50,634 nt of DNA, taken from contig CALKBZ010000038.1 in the NCBI GenBank assembly GCA_937775295.1, positions 1 through 50,634 on the forward strand. The letters run 5' to 3'. The notes beneath the pieces are model-generated. The model was not told the origin of the DNA. It was given only the letters and a program-made list of their open reading frames with translations, and ran no database searches. This DNA is from an uncultured Opitutales bacterium (GTDB taxonomy: Bacteria > Verrucomicrobiota > Verrucomicrobiia > Opitutales > Coraliomargaritaceae). Positions 26,515-35,871 of this stretch are shown here, in pieces (position 1 is the first letter of the stretch; each line of letters begins with the position of its first letter). Position numbers and translations under genes: made by a program.

Positions 26515-27689
26515 TGGCAGACGTCAGCCAACGCTTTGTGGCGGATCACGTAGTGAGCCTGCCTCGTTCTGGTATTCGCGATTTCTTTGCGATCGTCGCG
26601 GCGATGCCGCAGGCCATCTCGCTGGGGATCGGTGAACCTGATTTCGTTACACCCTGGCATATTCGCGAGGCTGCGATCTTTGCCTTGGAAAAAGGTAAGA
26701 CCAGCTACACCGACAATCTCGGCCTCATCCGGCTGCGCCGAGAGATCAACACTTACGTCGAGCATAATTTTAAGCTGAGTTACAATCCCGACAACGAGAT
26801 CCTGGTCGCCGTCGGCGTGTCTGAGGCCTTGGATATTGCCCTGCGTGCGGTACTCAATCCAGGCGATAAGGTGCTCTATCACGAGCCTTGCTACGTTTCG
26901 TATAGTCCTAGCATCTTGCTTGCGCATGCGCAGCCGATTGCGATTGGCACCTCTGCAGAAGATCAGTTCGGCATCAACCCGGAAGCGGTCGAAGCGGCTT
27001 GGGAGCCTGGTTGTAAGGTGCTGATGCTGAACTTCCCGACCAATCCGACTGGCGGCGTGACGGAGCGTGCGAAGCTCGAGCGCATCGCCAAGTTCGCGAT
27101 TGAAAAGGATCTATTGGTGATCAGTGACGAGATTTACTCCGAGCTGACCTTCGAGGGCGAGCACACCAGTATTGCGACGCTGCCAGGCATGCAGGAGCGC
27201 ACTATTTTTCTGCATGGATTTTCTAAGGCATTTGCCATGACCGGCTTTCGGATTGGTTACGCCTGTGGCCCCGCCCCGCTGATCGAGGCGATGATGAAGG
27301 TGCACCAATATAGTATGCTGTGTGCGCCGATTCTCTCTCAAGAAGCGGCGATTGAGGCATTGAAGAACGGCGGCCCTGCGGTCGCGAAGATGAAGGAGCA
27401 ATACCATCGTCGTCGTGATCTAATCGTGCGTCGCTTCAACGAATCTGGCCTTACTTGTCACTTGCCGAAGGGCTCATTCTACGCATTTCCTTCGATCCAA
27501 TCGACTGGGATGAGCTCGATGGACTTCTGCCGAGGCTTGTTGACCGAAGAAGAGGTGGCGATCGTTCCCGGTACGGCCTTTGGCCCCAGTGGTGCTGGGT
27601 TTGCCCGTGCGAGTTTCTCCACCAGCTATGAGCGAATTATCGAAGCGACTGATCGTATTGAGCGCTACGTCGATAAGGTTCGTAAATAG
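26514..27689 (+). CDS. PLP-dependent class I/II aminotransferase
   Basis: 391-residue cytoplasmic aminotransferase. Visible landmarks are SLGIGEPDFVTPWHIREAA near the start, NFPTNPTGG (substrate-carboxylate Asn region), SDEIYSELTF (PLP Asp/Tyr), the Schiff-base Lys in HGFSKAFAMTG at about K238, and the C-terminal Arg region near FARASFSTSYE. Most like the aspartate/aromatic-type group paired with AsnC-like regulators; the amino-acid substrate is not readable. Overlaps the regulator's stop by one base. Confidence 0.92.
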   Translation: MADVSQRFVADHVVSLPRSGIRDFFAIVAAMPQAISLGIGEPDFVTPWHIREAAIFALEKGKTSYTDNLGLIRLRREINTYVEHNFKLSYNPDNEILVAVGVSEALDIALRAVLNPGDKVLYHEPCYVSYSPSILLAHAQPIAIGTSAEDQFGINPEAVEAAWEPGCKVLMLNFPTNPTGGVTERAKLERIAKFAIEKDLLVISDEIYSELTFEGEHTSIATLPGMQERTIFLHGFSKAFAMTGFRIGYACGPAPLIEAMMKVHQYSMLCAPILSQEAAIEALKNGGPAVAKMKEQYHRRRDLIVRRFNESGLTCHLPKGSFYAFPSIQSTGMSSMDFCRGLLTEEEVAIVPGTAFGPSGAGFARASFSTSYERIIEATDRIERYVDKVRK

Positions 27690-27770
27690 TTCTTGTAAGT
27701 TCTTCATTACTAAAGCATTCCCGCACGGCTCAGCTAGTTACGCTCTTTAGTTGCTATCTTGCTTCAAGCA

Positions 27771-27800
27771 TAGACAGCGGCGCGCGTTCCTTTTTATAAT
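27771..27800 (+). promoter_or_regulatory. Probable der promoter
   Basis: TAGACA (27771-27776) and a perfect TATAAT (27795-27800) with an 18-base spacer, about 70 bases before the der ATG. The predicted leader carries a hairpin, GCATCTT/AAGATGC (27805-27811 with 27824-27830). Confidence 0.55.
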
Positions 27801-27871
27801 CCTAGCATCTTAATTCCATTCCAAAGATGCGCCGCTCTTTGCATCAGTATTTTATCTAACATTTTTTCATC

Positions 27872-29455
27872 ATGATCGATCCATCCAGAACCGTAGCCAT
27901 TGTTGGCCGTCCCAATGTCGGAAAAAGCCGCTTGTTTAACAGGCTGTGCGGGCGGCGCTTGTCGATTGTGCACGATATGCCCGGCGTCACGCGTGACTTG
28001 ATCTCCGCCGAAGTGAACGACGACTTCGTCTTGCTCGACACCGGTGGTCTCGGCATGGAGCTCAAAATGACGCCGAAGAAGATTGCGGATGCTGCCGAAG
28101 AACAGGTGGGCTTTGCAATTCAGGCCTCAGCGGTCATTTTGTTTATCGTCGACGTTCGCCAAGGCATTACTGCGCTCGATGAGATTGTTGCCGAGAAGCT
28201 GCGTCGCTATGGCAAAGAGGTCATCCTTGTTGCTAATAAGGCAGATTCGGAGGACATCGAAGACGACGCCTTCGAGTTCATTAGCCTCGGGCTAGGTGAT
28301 GCGATGCCAGTCTCAGCCGAGCATGGTCGTGGTATCACAGATCTTCTCGATGCGGTCAAGGTGAAGCTCGGCGAGAAGCCAGAGTTCGACGCTGATGCGC
28401 CGGTCGAGCCGAAGCGTATTCGTATTTCTTTGATGGGACGTCCCAATGTGGGCAAATCCTCGATCGGTAATCGCCTGCTGGATTCGAAGCGCCTGATCGT
28501 CAGTGACGTCGCTGGCACGACGCGCGATTCCGTCGAGCTAGATTTAGACTATAAGCATAAGGACGGCGAAATACTGAAATTCCGCATGGCTGATACTGCT
28601 GGTCTGCGCACCAAAACCAAGGTCGATAGCCCAGTTGAGTTCTTCTCCAGTGTGCGCACGCAGCATGCGATGGAAGCGTCCGATGTCGTGTTTCTGATTA
28701 TTGATGCCGTTGATGGTGTGACTAAACAAGATCAAGCCCTCGCGGGTGCCGTGCTCGATGCCGGTCGTGCGTTGGTGATCGTGGTCAACAAGTGGGATCT
28801 GATTATTCAGCAATGGGAGCGCGAGCCGATCGAAGGTTTCCGTTCGCTCAAGCACTTCCTCGAGTCTTATGAGAAGTCGCTGCGCAAAGAGATGTTCTTC
28901 CTGCCCGATCCGCCGGTGCTGTTCGTTTCTGCTGAGACGGGCTTCCGGATTGAGTCGATGCTTGAAACTGCCGCGGCCATCTCTGCCACGCTCGATCTGA
29001 AGATTCCGACTGGCAAGCTCAACAGCTTGATGGAGTCGCTGTTTGAAGCGCGTTCGCCCAAGGTCGTCGGCACCAAACGTTTCAAGGTGTTCTATGCCAC
29101 GCAGACCGGTTCGCGGCCAATGCGTATCCGCTTTTTCTGTAACCGTATCGAGCGGCTGGATCCCGGTTATCGTCGTTATTTGGAGAAAGCAATCATCCAC
29201 GAGTTCCGTCTCAGTGGTTGCCCCGTGCGTTTCGATCTAGTCGGTAAAGAGCGTCGTTACGAAGATGAAGAGGGTTCCGCAGAGCATGCGCACCGTCAAA
29301 GTGATGATCTTCAGCGTAAGGCCCGTGTTCGTCAGATGGGGCCAGATGCTGCCAAGATTGATAAGAAGCACCCAGAGCGCCGCGCTAAGATCACGCAAAA
29401 GAAGGCCGAGCACAATCGGAGTGGTAAGAACCGGGAAAGCAGAAGTAGAAAGTAG
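27872..29455 (+). CDS. der: Ribosome-assembly GTPase Der (EngA)
   Basis: Double-GTPase needed for 50S subunit maturation. Two G domains are visible: the first P-loop GRPNVGKSRLFNRL near residue 12 with DTGG and NKAD, the second GRPNVGKSSIGNRL near residue 189 with DTAG and NKWD. A KH-like domain (about 390-475) follows. The 527-residue length exceeds the usual 430-490 because of a long, basic C-terminal tail rich in Lys/Arg/Glu (last 65 residues). No Shine-Dalgarno precedes the ATG; the leader is T-rich. A strong terminator follows. Confidence 0.95.
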   Translation: MIDPSRTVAIVGRPNVGKSRLFNRLCGRRLSIVHDMPGVTRDLISAEVNDDFVLLDTGGLGMELKMTPKKIADAAEEQVGFAIQASAVILFIVDVRQGITALDEIVAEKLRRYGKEVILVANKADSEDIEDDAFEFISLGLGDAMPVSAEHGRGITDLLDAVKVKLGEKPEFDADAPVEPKRIRISLMGRPNVGKSSIGNRLLDSKRLIVSDVAGTTRDSVELDLDYKHKDGEILKFRMADTAGLRTKTKVDSPVEFFSSVRTQHAMEASDVVFLIIDAVDGVTKQDQALAGAVLDAGRALVIVVNKWDLIIQQWEREPIEGFRSLKHFLESYEKSLRKEMFFLPDPPVLFVSAETGFRIESMLETAAAISATLDLKIPTGKLNSLMESLFEARSPKVVGTKRFKVFYATQTGSRPMRIRFFCNRIERLDPGYRRYLEKAIIHEFRLSGCPVRFDLVGKERRYEDEEGSAEHAHRQSDDLQRKARVRQMGPDAAKIDKKHPERRAKITQKKAEHNRSGKNRESRSRK

Positions 29456-29501
29456 CTTTCGATCCCAAGACTCTCCTGTCGCCGCGTTTATATTTTCAAC
29501 C

Positions 29502-29538
29502 AGCCAGTGCCGCACTTAAGTGTGGCGCTGGCTTTTTT
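29502..29538 (+). terminator. Intrinsic terminator after der
   Basis: A 16-bp stem (AGCCAGTGCCGCACTT with AAGTGTGGCGCTGGCT, two G-T pairs), nearly loop-less as drawn, followed by six T. It ends the der transcript. Confidence 0.9.
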
Positions 29539-29605
29539 GTGGGTGGAGCTCGGCCCTCCCATAGTCTTGTGGTGCCATTTTATAGGTTTTATGCGCATGC
29601 AAATA

Positions 29606-29798
29606 GTGGAGGGCAACGCTCCGTCGTTGCCATGCGTCGGTTGCAGATGCCCTTAGGATCGGTGGCAGATGCCCTTAGGATCGGTGGCAACGACGGAGCG
29701 TTGCCCTCCACCGTTGCCATGCGTCGGTTGCAGATGCCCTTAGGGTCGGTGGCAACTGCCTTTAGGATCGGTGGCAACGACGGAGCGTTGCCCTCCAC
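29606..29798. repeat. Inverted and tandem hairpin repeat array
   Basis: A 26-base element whose core is the hairpin GGCAACG-CTCCGT-CGTTGCC lies at 29606-29631, and its reverse complement recurs at 29686-29711 and 29773-29798 (87-base period). Between them a 22-base unit (CAGATGCCCTTAGGATCGGT+GG) is repeated in tandem at 29644-29665 and 29666-29687, with diverged copies later. Short reading frames across it are by-products. The rest of 29799-30025 shows nothing I can name. Confidence 0.85.
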
Positions 29799-30025
29799 CG
29801 ATCAAGCCTAGGTTATGTCAATGCCACACTCTTTAGCTCTCCTGTACTATGCAGTCATTCATTTCTTAATCGTCCGTTGGTCGGGCTCCTGCGTGTGGTC
29901 CGTAATACCTCTGAGTTTAGCTGCGGCGTTGCGCGCCGACCCTCCTAGGTGGTCGACCCGACTTGCCAGTCATCGGCGAGCTACCGTTGTTTAGTCGAAT
30001 CAAGCACATGCTGGTGCGCTGCGAG

Positions 30026-30964
30026 TTAGCTGAGTAGTTCGGCAGCGATGCCGTAGCGCAGGTTGTAGAACGAGTGCGTCACGCGGTCGCGGTCGGCGTA
30101 CTCGAGCACACTGTCGATGGTGATCAATGCGGCCGGGATAATGTCGGCCCGCGCGGCGGGTAGGTGCGGCACTGCCATGCGCTCATGTAGTGGTAGGGCC
30201 ATCAGTAACGCTTTGAGCTCGGTGATCTCATCTTTGTGCAATACCGGGCAGCGCTGTTCGATGGTCTGCTCGTTTTGCGCCGCCAGCACTGAGCGGGTGA
30301 CGGTGAATGCACCGCCAGTGACGATGAGCGGTGCGGCGTTTGGCTCGAAGCTGAAGCCACTGGCTTGCAACGCGGTGCTGACGTGGGCGGCGATGCGGTC
30401 TGCGGTTTCGGCAGACAGCGCGGCATCGCGATCGGCGATGAATTGCTCAGTGAGGCGCACCGCGCCGAGCTGCAGGGACAGTGCTTGCTCGATCTGGCCC
30501 TGGGCAAAGCGGATCAGTTCGAGGCTGCCGCCGCCAAGGTCCATTTGGATGAAGTTGTGGATGCCGGCGATCTGTGGGTCACAGCGGAGCCCTTTGCCGA
30601 TGTAGGTCGCTTCCTCTGTGCCAGACAGTATTTGTATTTCGAGGCCAGTCGCCTCATTGACCAGTTCGATGAACTGTTTGGCATTGGTCGCGTCGCGCAC
30701 GGCGCTAGTGGCGACGATACGCAACGTCTTCGGCTGGTAACCTTGTGCGAGACGTACCAGCTCAGTAATAGTTCGGCAGCCAGCTGCCATTGCGGCTTCT
30801 GTCAGGCTGGGGAGTGCTTGGCTGATGCCGGTGCTAATACGGGTCTCAATAGTCTCGGCAAAAATAGCTTCGACGCTGCCGGGCGTCTTGCCGCTGCGAG
30901 CGACTAACAGCTTGATGGAATTACTGCCAACATCGATGACGGCGACTGTTTTGGGACTAGGCAT
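30026..30964 (-). CDS. Ppx/GppA-family exopolyphosphatase or pppGpp phosphatase
   Basis: Acts on long-chain polyphosphate or pppGpp. The 312-residue protein has the sugar-kinase/actin-like fold signatures: phosphate-1 loop [15 protein letters not shown] at the start, [14 protein letters not shown] near 90, and the phosphate-2 motif [11 protein letters not shown] near 145. Its length matches short single-domain Ppx proteins that lack the HD domain, so Ppx and GppA roles cannot be separated here. ATG 30964 is preferred over one four codons earlier. Isolated gene. Confidence 0.88.
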   Translation of the reverse strand: MPSPKTVAVIDVGSNSIKLLVARSGKTPGSVEAIFAETIETRISTGISQALPSLTEAAMAAGCRTITELVRLAQGYQPKTLRIVATSAVRDATNAKQFIELVNEATGLEIQILSGTEEATYIGKGLRCDPQIAGIHNFIQMDLGGGSLELIRFAQGQIEQALSLQLGAVRLTEQFIADRDAALSAETADRIAAHVSTALQASGFSFEPNAAPLIVTGGAFTVTRSVLAAQNEQTIEQRCPVLHKDEITELKALLMALPLHERMAVPHLPAARADIIPAALITIDSVLEYADRDRVTHSFYNLRYGIAAELLS

Positions 30965-31295
30965 AGCCAAGAGCAAATCTCCTGCCGCAGCAGGGTCAAG
31001 CTTGGGTCGTTGCTTTGAGCTGATGAGCAGTGCTGGCGATTCGTGGGCGGGATCACCTGCGTTTGGTCTAAGAGTGATCGGGGTCTTTTTTTATTCATCG
31101 TCGATTGGTTAGGCAGTTTCGATTTAAATGACAGGCCGTTTTCTTCTGATCGCCAACGGGTCCCTGAAGGGGGTGTTTGAGCAATTAACCGCGATAGGAG
31201 TGGGATGGATAAGTCGGGGTGGATTACCCCATAACAGTATGTATATCAATTATTAATGGCTTGATTGTGTGGCTTTTAGTCGGCAGGCTCAAGGG

Positions 31296-31682
31296 ATGGA
31301 TGTAGGTGTGAATTCCAAAGAGGTTATTAGTTGGCTAAAAGCAGTTGAGCATGACCGGTTTTGGTTGGCTGAGAGCTGTGGTGTGCAAAAGCGCACCGTT
31401 GATAATTGGCTTTCGTCGAGTCGTGCGATTCCTCGAAAAGCTCAGCTGATTATTAAAACGTTAATGGCGTCGAAGCTAAGTTCCCCGGCTGCCGTGGTGG
31501 GAGTGTCGCAAAACTTGGTGCTACATTTTTCTGAAAAAGAATTTGAATCAATTTGCGACATTGCGCGGGTACTTGAGGTGTCTCCAGTGCAGTGGGTGGA
31601 AGCAGAGGTTCTCAAAGTCATTCATTCAGAACCATATAAAGTCTTACGCGCGCTCAGTCAGCGCGAAGGGAAACCTGATTAG
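31296..31682 (+). CDS. Small helix-turn-helix protein, unknown function
   Basis: About 128 residues. The N-terminal half (EVISWLKAVEHDRFWLAESC, then VQKRTVDNWLSSSRAIPRKA) reads as a DNA-binding helix-turn-helix of the Cro/XRE type. The C-terminal half has LVLHFSEKEFESICDIARVL and a helical tail. A GTG nine codons upstream is possible, but ATG 31296 is preceded by AAGGG. Isolated gene between ppx and obg. The 30965-31295 gap before it carries only a GGGGT/ACCCC hairpin near 31214-31230 and a T-rich run near 31085. Confidence 0.6.
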   Translation: MDVGVNSKEVISWLKAVEHDRFWLAESCGVQKRTVDNWLSSSRAIPRKAQLIIKTLMASKLSSPAAVVGVSQNLVLHFSEKEFESICDIARVLEVSPVQWVEAEVLKVIHSEPYKVLRALSQREGKPD

Positions 31683-32086
31683 ATTAAACGTTTGGATTAA
31701 CTTAATCGCGAAGGGGCGCGATTCACCATTCTAGTCGGAGGCGCTAAACCGCGGCTGATCTAGACTGTGCGCCAAGAGCGCAGATGAAGACTCTGTGAGG
31801 GCTGCAAGTCGGCGTATCGATTAGTCTGCCGTTGGTCCGCACGCCGCCGAACGGCCCTAGTGTGATATCCGCCAGCGTTTCCCGTCAATCGAGCATGCAG
31901 CTAAAAAGCGCTAGGGTGTTTTGGCTGCGCTTGCTGCGCGAAGTGCCCATTTATTATCTAGCGTAGCGAACGCATCGCATGCGCAACGGTGCTCGGCGAT
32001 TCGGTTCAACGCTGTGGGTCTGCGCCGTTTGAGTGCGCTTGGTTAAATGAGGTTGCAATGCCCCGCGAGTCGGATGAGAAGAGTGC
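31683..32086. other. 400-base gap before obg without a recognisable gene
   Basis: No supported reading frame. A GCCGTT/AACGGC pair (about 31828-31855) and several CGCATGCG-like short palindromes are visible but form no clear terminator or riboswitch. The rplU-rpmA ribosomal genes that often precede obg are absent here. Confidence 0.5.
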
Positions 32087-33130
32087 ATGTTTTACGACGA
32101 GGTAAAGGTCAATTTCAAGGCGGGTAATGGTGGCGACGGCTGCTTTAGCTTTCGGCGCGGTAAATACGAACCCAAAGGTGGGCCTGACGGCGGTAACGGC
32201 GGGCGCGGTGGCGCGGTCTATGTCATTGCGGATACCAATGTTGCGGATTTAACCGATTATCACTACAAGCCGGGCTGGAAAGCCAAGAACGGCGAGCCAG
32301 GTCGCGGTGCCGATCAGCACGGCGCGAACGGTGCGGATATTATCATGCGGGTGCCAGTGGGCACGGTGGTGATCGACCGCGAGACCGAAGAGCCGGTGGC
32401 TGAGGTGTTGGCGCACGGCGATCAAGTGTTGCTGCTCGAAGGCGGTTTCGGCGGTAAGGGCAATGAGACGTTTAAGTCTTCGGTCAATCAGGCGCCGCGT
32501 CAGTTCACCCTGGGCAAGCCGGGTGAAGAGGGTGAGTATCGCTTGGTGGTGAAGACCATCGCCGATGTCGGTTTGATCGGATTTCCGAATGCGGGTAAGT
32601 CCACATTGCTAAATATGATCACGAATGCGCATCCGAAAACGGGTGCCTATCCGTTTACCACAATGTTTCCAATGGTCGGCGTGCTGGAGTATCCAGAGCA
32701 ATATGAGCGGATCACAGTGGCCGACATTCCCGGCTTGATCGAAGGCGCGAGTGAAAATCGTGGCCTCGGGCATCGCTTCCTGAAGCACGTCGAGCGCTGC
32801 AAGGTGTTGCTAGTGATGATTGATATGGAAGGCACTGATGGGCGTGAGCCGATCTCTGACTTCCGCGTGCTGCTCAATGAGCTGAAGCTTTACATGCCGG
32901 GTCTGGTTAAAAAACCGGAATTGGTGGCGGCTAATAAAATGGATGAGCCGAATGCACCCGAGCATTTGAAAGCCTTTCAAAAGAAGTTCAAGGGCAAGGT
33001 CTATCCGATCTCCTGTGTCTCCGACGAAGGTTTTGTTGAATTGAAAGAGGCGCTCTTGGCGGCGGTGCTCGAAGTGCGCCATGCTGAGGAAAAAATCGAA
33101 AAAGAGGCAAAAGGCAGTAGCCGCTATTAA
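32087..33130 (+). CDS. obgE: GTPase Obg
   Basis: Essential ribosome-associated GTPase linking growth state to 50S assembly. The N-terminal glycine-rich Obg fold (1-158: [32 protein letters not shown]) is followed by the G domain with P-loop GFPNAGKST near 165-173, DIPG (G3), and NKMD (G4). The 347-residue length is normal for members without the C-terminal OCT domain. Seventeen bases separate it from the next gene, so the two may share a transcript. Confidence 0.95.
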   Translation: MFYDEVKVNFKAGNGGDGCFSFRRGKYEPKGGPDGGNGGRGGAVYVIADTNVADLTDYHYKPGWKAKNGEPGRGADQHGANGADIIMRVPVGTVVIDRETEEPVAEVLAHGDQVLLLEGGFGGKGNETFKSSVNQAPRQFTLGKPGEEGEYRLVVKTIADVGLIGFPNAGKSTLLNMITNAHPKTGAYPFTTMFPMVGVLEYPEQYERITVADIPGLIEGASENRGLGHRFLKHVERCKVLLVMIDMEGTDGREPISDFRVLLNELKLYMPGLVKKPELVAANKMDEPNAPEHLKAFQKKFKGKVYPISCVSDEGFVELKEALLAAVLEVRHAEEKIEKEAKGSSRY

Positions 33131-33147
33131 GTGCTTAAGGATTCCCT

Positions 33148-34791
33148 ATGAGTGACTCGACAGTTTTAGACTTTGGCGAACGTGAATTTCAGGCGCGGCC
33201 TGAGTTGAACAGTCATTTGGCATGGGAGAGTTTCATCGCACTGGCAAAGCATCCGAATCGGGTGCTGGTGATTGATCGCACGCTGCAACGGCGGGCGATG
33301 AAATCGGGCTTTTTGTTGGCGCTCTCTTGGATGCTGTCGCGGCGCTTGCACACCTGGACAGATCGCAAGCGTGTCGGCATTTTGTTTCCGCCGGGCATTG
33401 GTGGTTACATTGCGAATCTGGCAGTGGTGCTGGCTGGTAAAGTGCCAGTCAATCTCAACTTCACATTGGGGCGCGCGAGCTCGGAGGCTTGTTTACGTCG
33501 AGCGGAGATCGATTGTATCTTGAGCACTGAACGTATGCAGCTCAAAATCGCCGACTTCCCGTGGTCGCAGGCAGGCGTAATTGATATCGTCGAAGAGCTA
33601 AAGAACTTGCCGAAGATGAAGACCTTGGCATTGCTGGCGTCGATTCAGGTGATGCCCGCGAAGTTGCTGGCAAAGCTGCTTAGAGTGCCCTCGGTCGGTG
33701 GGGATGCCGAGGCGGGCTTGTTGTTTACCAGTGGCAGTTCCGGCGAACCCAAGGGCGTAGTCTTAACCCACCGTAATATTTTAGGCAACTGTCTGCAAAT
33801 TGACGCCTCAGGCCTGTTGCCCATTGGTGAGAAGATCATCGCGAATTTGCCGATTTTTCACAGCTTTGGATTCACCGTGACCTTGTGGTATCCGCTGTTG
33901 CGTGGTTGCACCGCCGTGACTGTGCCATCACCGCTGGAATTTAAGAAAGTGGCCGAGGCGGTCGAGGCTGAGTCGGCGACGATACTGATCGGCACGCCGA
34001 CGTTTTTTAAGCCATACATCCGGCACGTGGCACCGGAGAAACTGAAGTCACTGAAGTATGCGATAGCCGGAGCCGAAAAGACGCCCGCTGGCTTTGCTGA
34101 CTTATGGCAGGCGACTTTTGATTGTTTATACTTTGAAGGCTATGGGCTCACTGAGACCTCGCCAGTGGTGAGCATCAACTTGCCGCATACACCTGCTGGC
34201 TTCGACTACCCTGAGAGTGCGAATGATGGCTCGAAGCCCGGTTCGGTTGGACGGCTGATGCCTGGGCATGCGGCTCGTATCCTGAATCCGGATACAATGG
34301 AATCGTTGGCAGTGACTGAAGTGGGGCTGTTATTGTTGAAGGGCCCGAATATTTTTAGCGGTTATTTAAATGATGCGAAGCGCACCGCAGAGGTGATGGA
34401 CGGCGAGTGGTTTATTACTGGGGATCTCGCGCGCTTTGACGAAGAGGGCTATCTGTTTATTGAGGGCCGGCTGTCGCGTTTTTCTAAGATTGCGGGCGAA
34501 ATGGTGCCACATGGAACGATCGAGCAAGCTCTGGTCGAGGCGTTTGATTTGTTAGATTCAGAGATGCCAATGCTTGCGATTGGCGCACGTCCCGATGCGG
34601 CCAAGGGCGAAGCGCTGGTATTGCTGGCGGTGATGGATGTGGAACTGACTGATGTTCGTGAAAAACTGTCAGCGGCAGGTTACTCGAATCTATGGATTCC
34701 GAAGCTGATTAAGCGAGTCGAAGCGATCCCCACCTTAGCGACCGGTAAGCTGGATTTGCGTGCAATTAAGGAGCTGTCGGCAGCGGAGTAG
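33148..34791 (+). CDS. Acyl-CoA/acyl-ACP synthetase-like AMP-forming ligase
   Basis: Adenylates a fatty acid and passes it to CoA or ACP. The 547-residue ANL-superfamily protein carries the P-loop [15 protein letters not shown] near 190-205, [13 protein letters not shown] (aryl/acyl pocket and A5), [20 protein letters not shown] (hinge) and a final [10 protein letters not shown] with the catalytic Lys region. It resembles the ligase half of Aas (acylglycerophosphoethanolamine acyltransferase/acyl-ACP synthetase) without the acyltransferase half, so use in phospholipid repair is a fair guess. A Shine-Dalgarno AAGGA precedes the ATG. No other lipid gene is adjacent. Confidence 0.88.
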   Translation: MSDSTVLDFGEREFQARPELNSHLAWESFIALAKHPNRVLVIDRTLQRRAMKSGFLLALSWMLSRRLHTWTDRKRVGILFPPGIGGYIANLAVVLAGKVPVNLNFTLGRASSEACLRRAEIDCILSTERMQLKIADFPWSQAGVIDIVEELKNLPKMKTLALLASIQVMPAKLLAKLLRVPSVGGDAEAGLLFTSGSSGEPKGVVLTHRNILGNCLQIDASGLLPIGEKIIANLPIFHSFGFTVTLWYPLLRGCTAVTVPSPLEFKKVAEAVEAESATILIGTPTFFKPYIRHVAPEKLKSLKYAIAGAEKTPAGFADLWQATFDCLYFEGYGLTETSPVVSINLPHTPAGFDYPESANDGSKPGSVGRLMPGHAARILNPDTMESLAVTEVGLLLLKGPNIFSGYLNDAKRTAEVMDGEWFITGDLARFDEEGYLFIEGRLSRFSKIAGEMVPHGTIEQALVEAFDLLDSEMPMLAIGARPDAAKGEALVLLAVMDVELTDVREKLSAAGYSNLWIPKLIKRVEAIPTLATGKLDLRAIKELSAAE

Positions 34792-34809
34792 CCTGCTGGA
34801 TAGGGGAGA

Positions 34810-35085
34810 GACGAGCGCCGCCTCGTCCGCCGATCCTGGTGGGCACTGTTCGGAGTTTGTCGGGCTGGTTCGCCGAGCACGCCAGCTGTCGACAGCAGAG
34901 ACGCGATGCCAGTGCGATCCCACGGGATCAGCGAAGAGTCGTTTGCATGTGCCAAGGCCGCGGCGAATTGATTGGTGCGGGCCTTTTTTTATGGTCCTTG
35001 GTTGATTGGTGGAACAAGGAGGGAGGGCGACTCGCCCTCCTTTGCCGCAAGACGGAATAAATGTGCGCGAGTCGCCCACACTCCT
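34810..35085. repeat. Hairpin repeats filling the gap between two convergent genes
   Basis: GACGAG-CGCCGC-CTCGTC (34810-34827), a perfect GGAGGGCGA-C-TCGCCCTCC palindrome (35022-35040), and a weaker GCGCGAGTCGCCCAC near 35063-35078. Between them (34830-35020) lies sequence with no gene that I can support. The position between the ligase gene and the convergent secreted-protein gene suggests transcription stop signals. Confidence 0.75.
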
Positions 35086-35126
35086 ATTGCGCTCAATGGT
35101 TCAAATCAGCCTTTTCCAGCTTTTGC

Positions 35127-35762
35127 TTACTTCACAATAAAGCGTGTGCCGCCGAGGCTGCGGGGCTCCATCTTGCTGCTGGTGGCTTCACCTTCGGCGA
35201 CGATTTGCCCGCCTTCAAAATACGTCGGCTCTTTTATCCAGTGCTTTTGTAACTGGTCGAACAGGTCGAGCAGTTCGCTGCGCGTTTGCACGCGATATTC
35301 AATCGTGCGCGCGTGGGTCGCGAGTGGGTATTCTTTCATCACCGTGTCGCTGGTCATGGCTTCGGCGACAGCGCTTGCGCGGTCAGCCATTTGCTGCACG
35401 CCGGGAGGGACAGGGGAGCGCTGAATTGTCGAGGGCACACCGGCTGCGCTAGCGCCATCCGCCATGGCTGCTTGGAGTTCGCCGAGTTGCAGTGCGCGAC
35501 TGTGGTAAATCCGCAGCAGTCCGCTGCCGGCGGTGACGATATTGATTTCGACCACACGATACCCGGATGTGATGTATTCCTGCTTGGAAATCGAGTGAAT
35601 GGCTGCTTCTTTGCCGTAATATTCTTTGCTGTCGTCGGGAAAGGTGATCGCAAACAGCGCCTTATTCTTGATCGCACGAGAGCGAACGGTGACTGCGCCC
35701 AGTGAAGAGACCATGTAGCAGAGGAGTAGAGCAAGTAGGAGGCGTTTAGATCGGGGTGTCAT
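35127..35762 (-). CDS. Secreted protein of unknown function
   Basis: 211 residues beginning at ATG 35762 with a signal peptide (SKRLLLALLLCYMVSSLGAV). The open frame continues 111 codons upstream into the divergent ABC gene, but that part is the opposite-strand shadow. The mature protein has beta-rich parts (GYRVVEINIVTAGSGLLRIY), an Ala-rich linker and a helical C-terminal region (RSELLDLFDQLQKHWIKEP). No catalytic motif or family recognised. Divergent from the ABCG operon across 109 bases that hold a promoter-like site, so the two may be co-regulated. Confidence 0.7.
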   Translation of the reverse strand: MTPRSKRLLLALLLCYMVSSLGAVTVRSRAIKNKALFAITFPDDSKEYYGKEAAIHSISKQEYITSGYRVVEINIVTAGSGLLRIYHSRALQLGELQAAMADGASAAGVPSTIQRSPVPPGVQQMADRASAVAEAMTSDTVMKEYPLATHARTIEYRVQTRSELLDLFDQLQKHWIKEPTYFEGGQIVAEGEATSSKMEPRSLGGTRFIVK

Positions 35763-35814
35763 AAATATCAAAGTGCTGGCCTTTTGATCGTGTGTAAATT
35801 TTATTTGTTTCACC

Positions 35815-35852
35815 TCACTTCTCTGTGGGGTATAATCTTTCGAGTGAAGTGA
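35815..35852 (+). promoter_or_regulatory. Probable promoter/operator of the ABCG operon
   Basis: A perfect TATAAT (35831-35836) sits 36 bases before the ATG at 35872, flanked by the inverted repeat TCACTT (35815-35820) and AAGTGA (35847-35852). The -35 is weak (TTTCAC at 35808-35813, 17 bases away). The dyad around the -10 could be a regulator site. Confidence 0.45.
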
Positions 35853-35871
35853 TGTATGACCTTTTTTATTA

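Noticed and set aside
29539-29811. 90-codon frame over the 29.6 kb repeat array
   Set aside because: The protein is a translation of the tandem DNA repeats; its mirror on the other strand is open as well.
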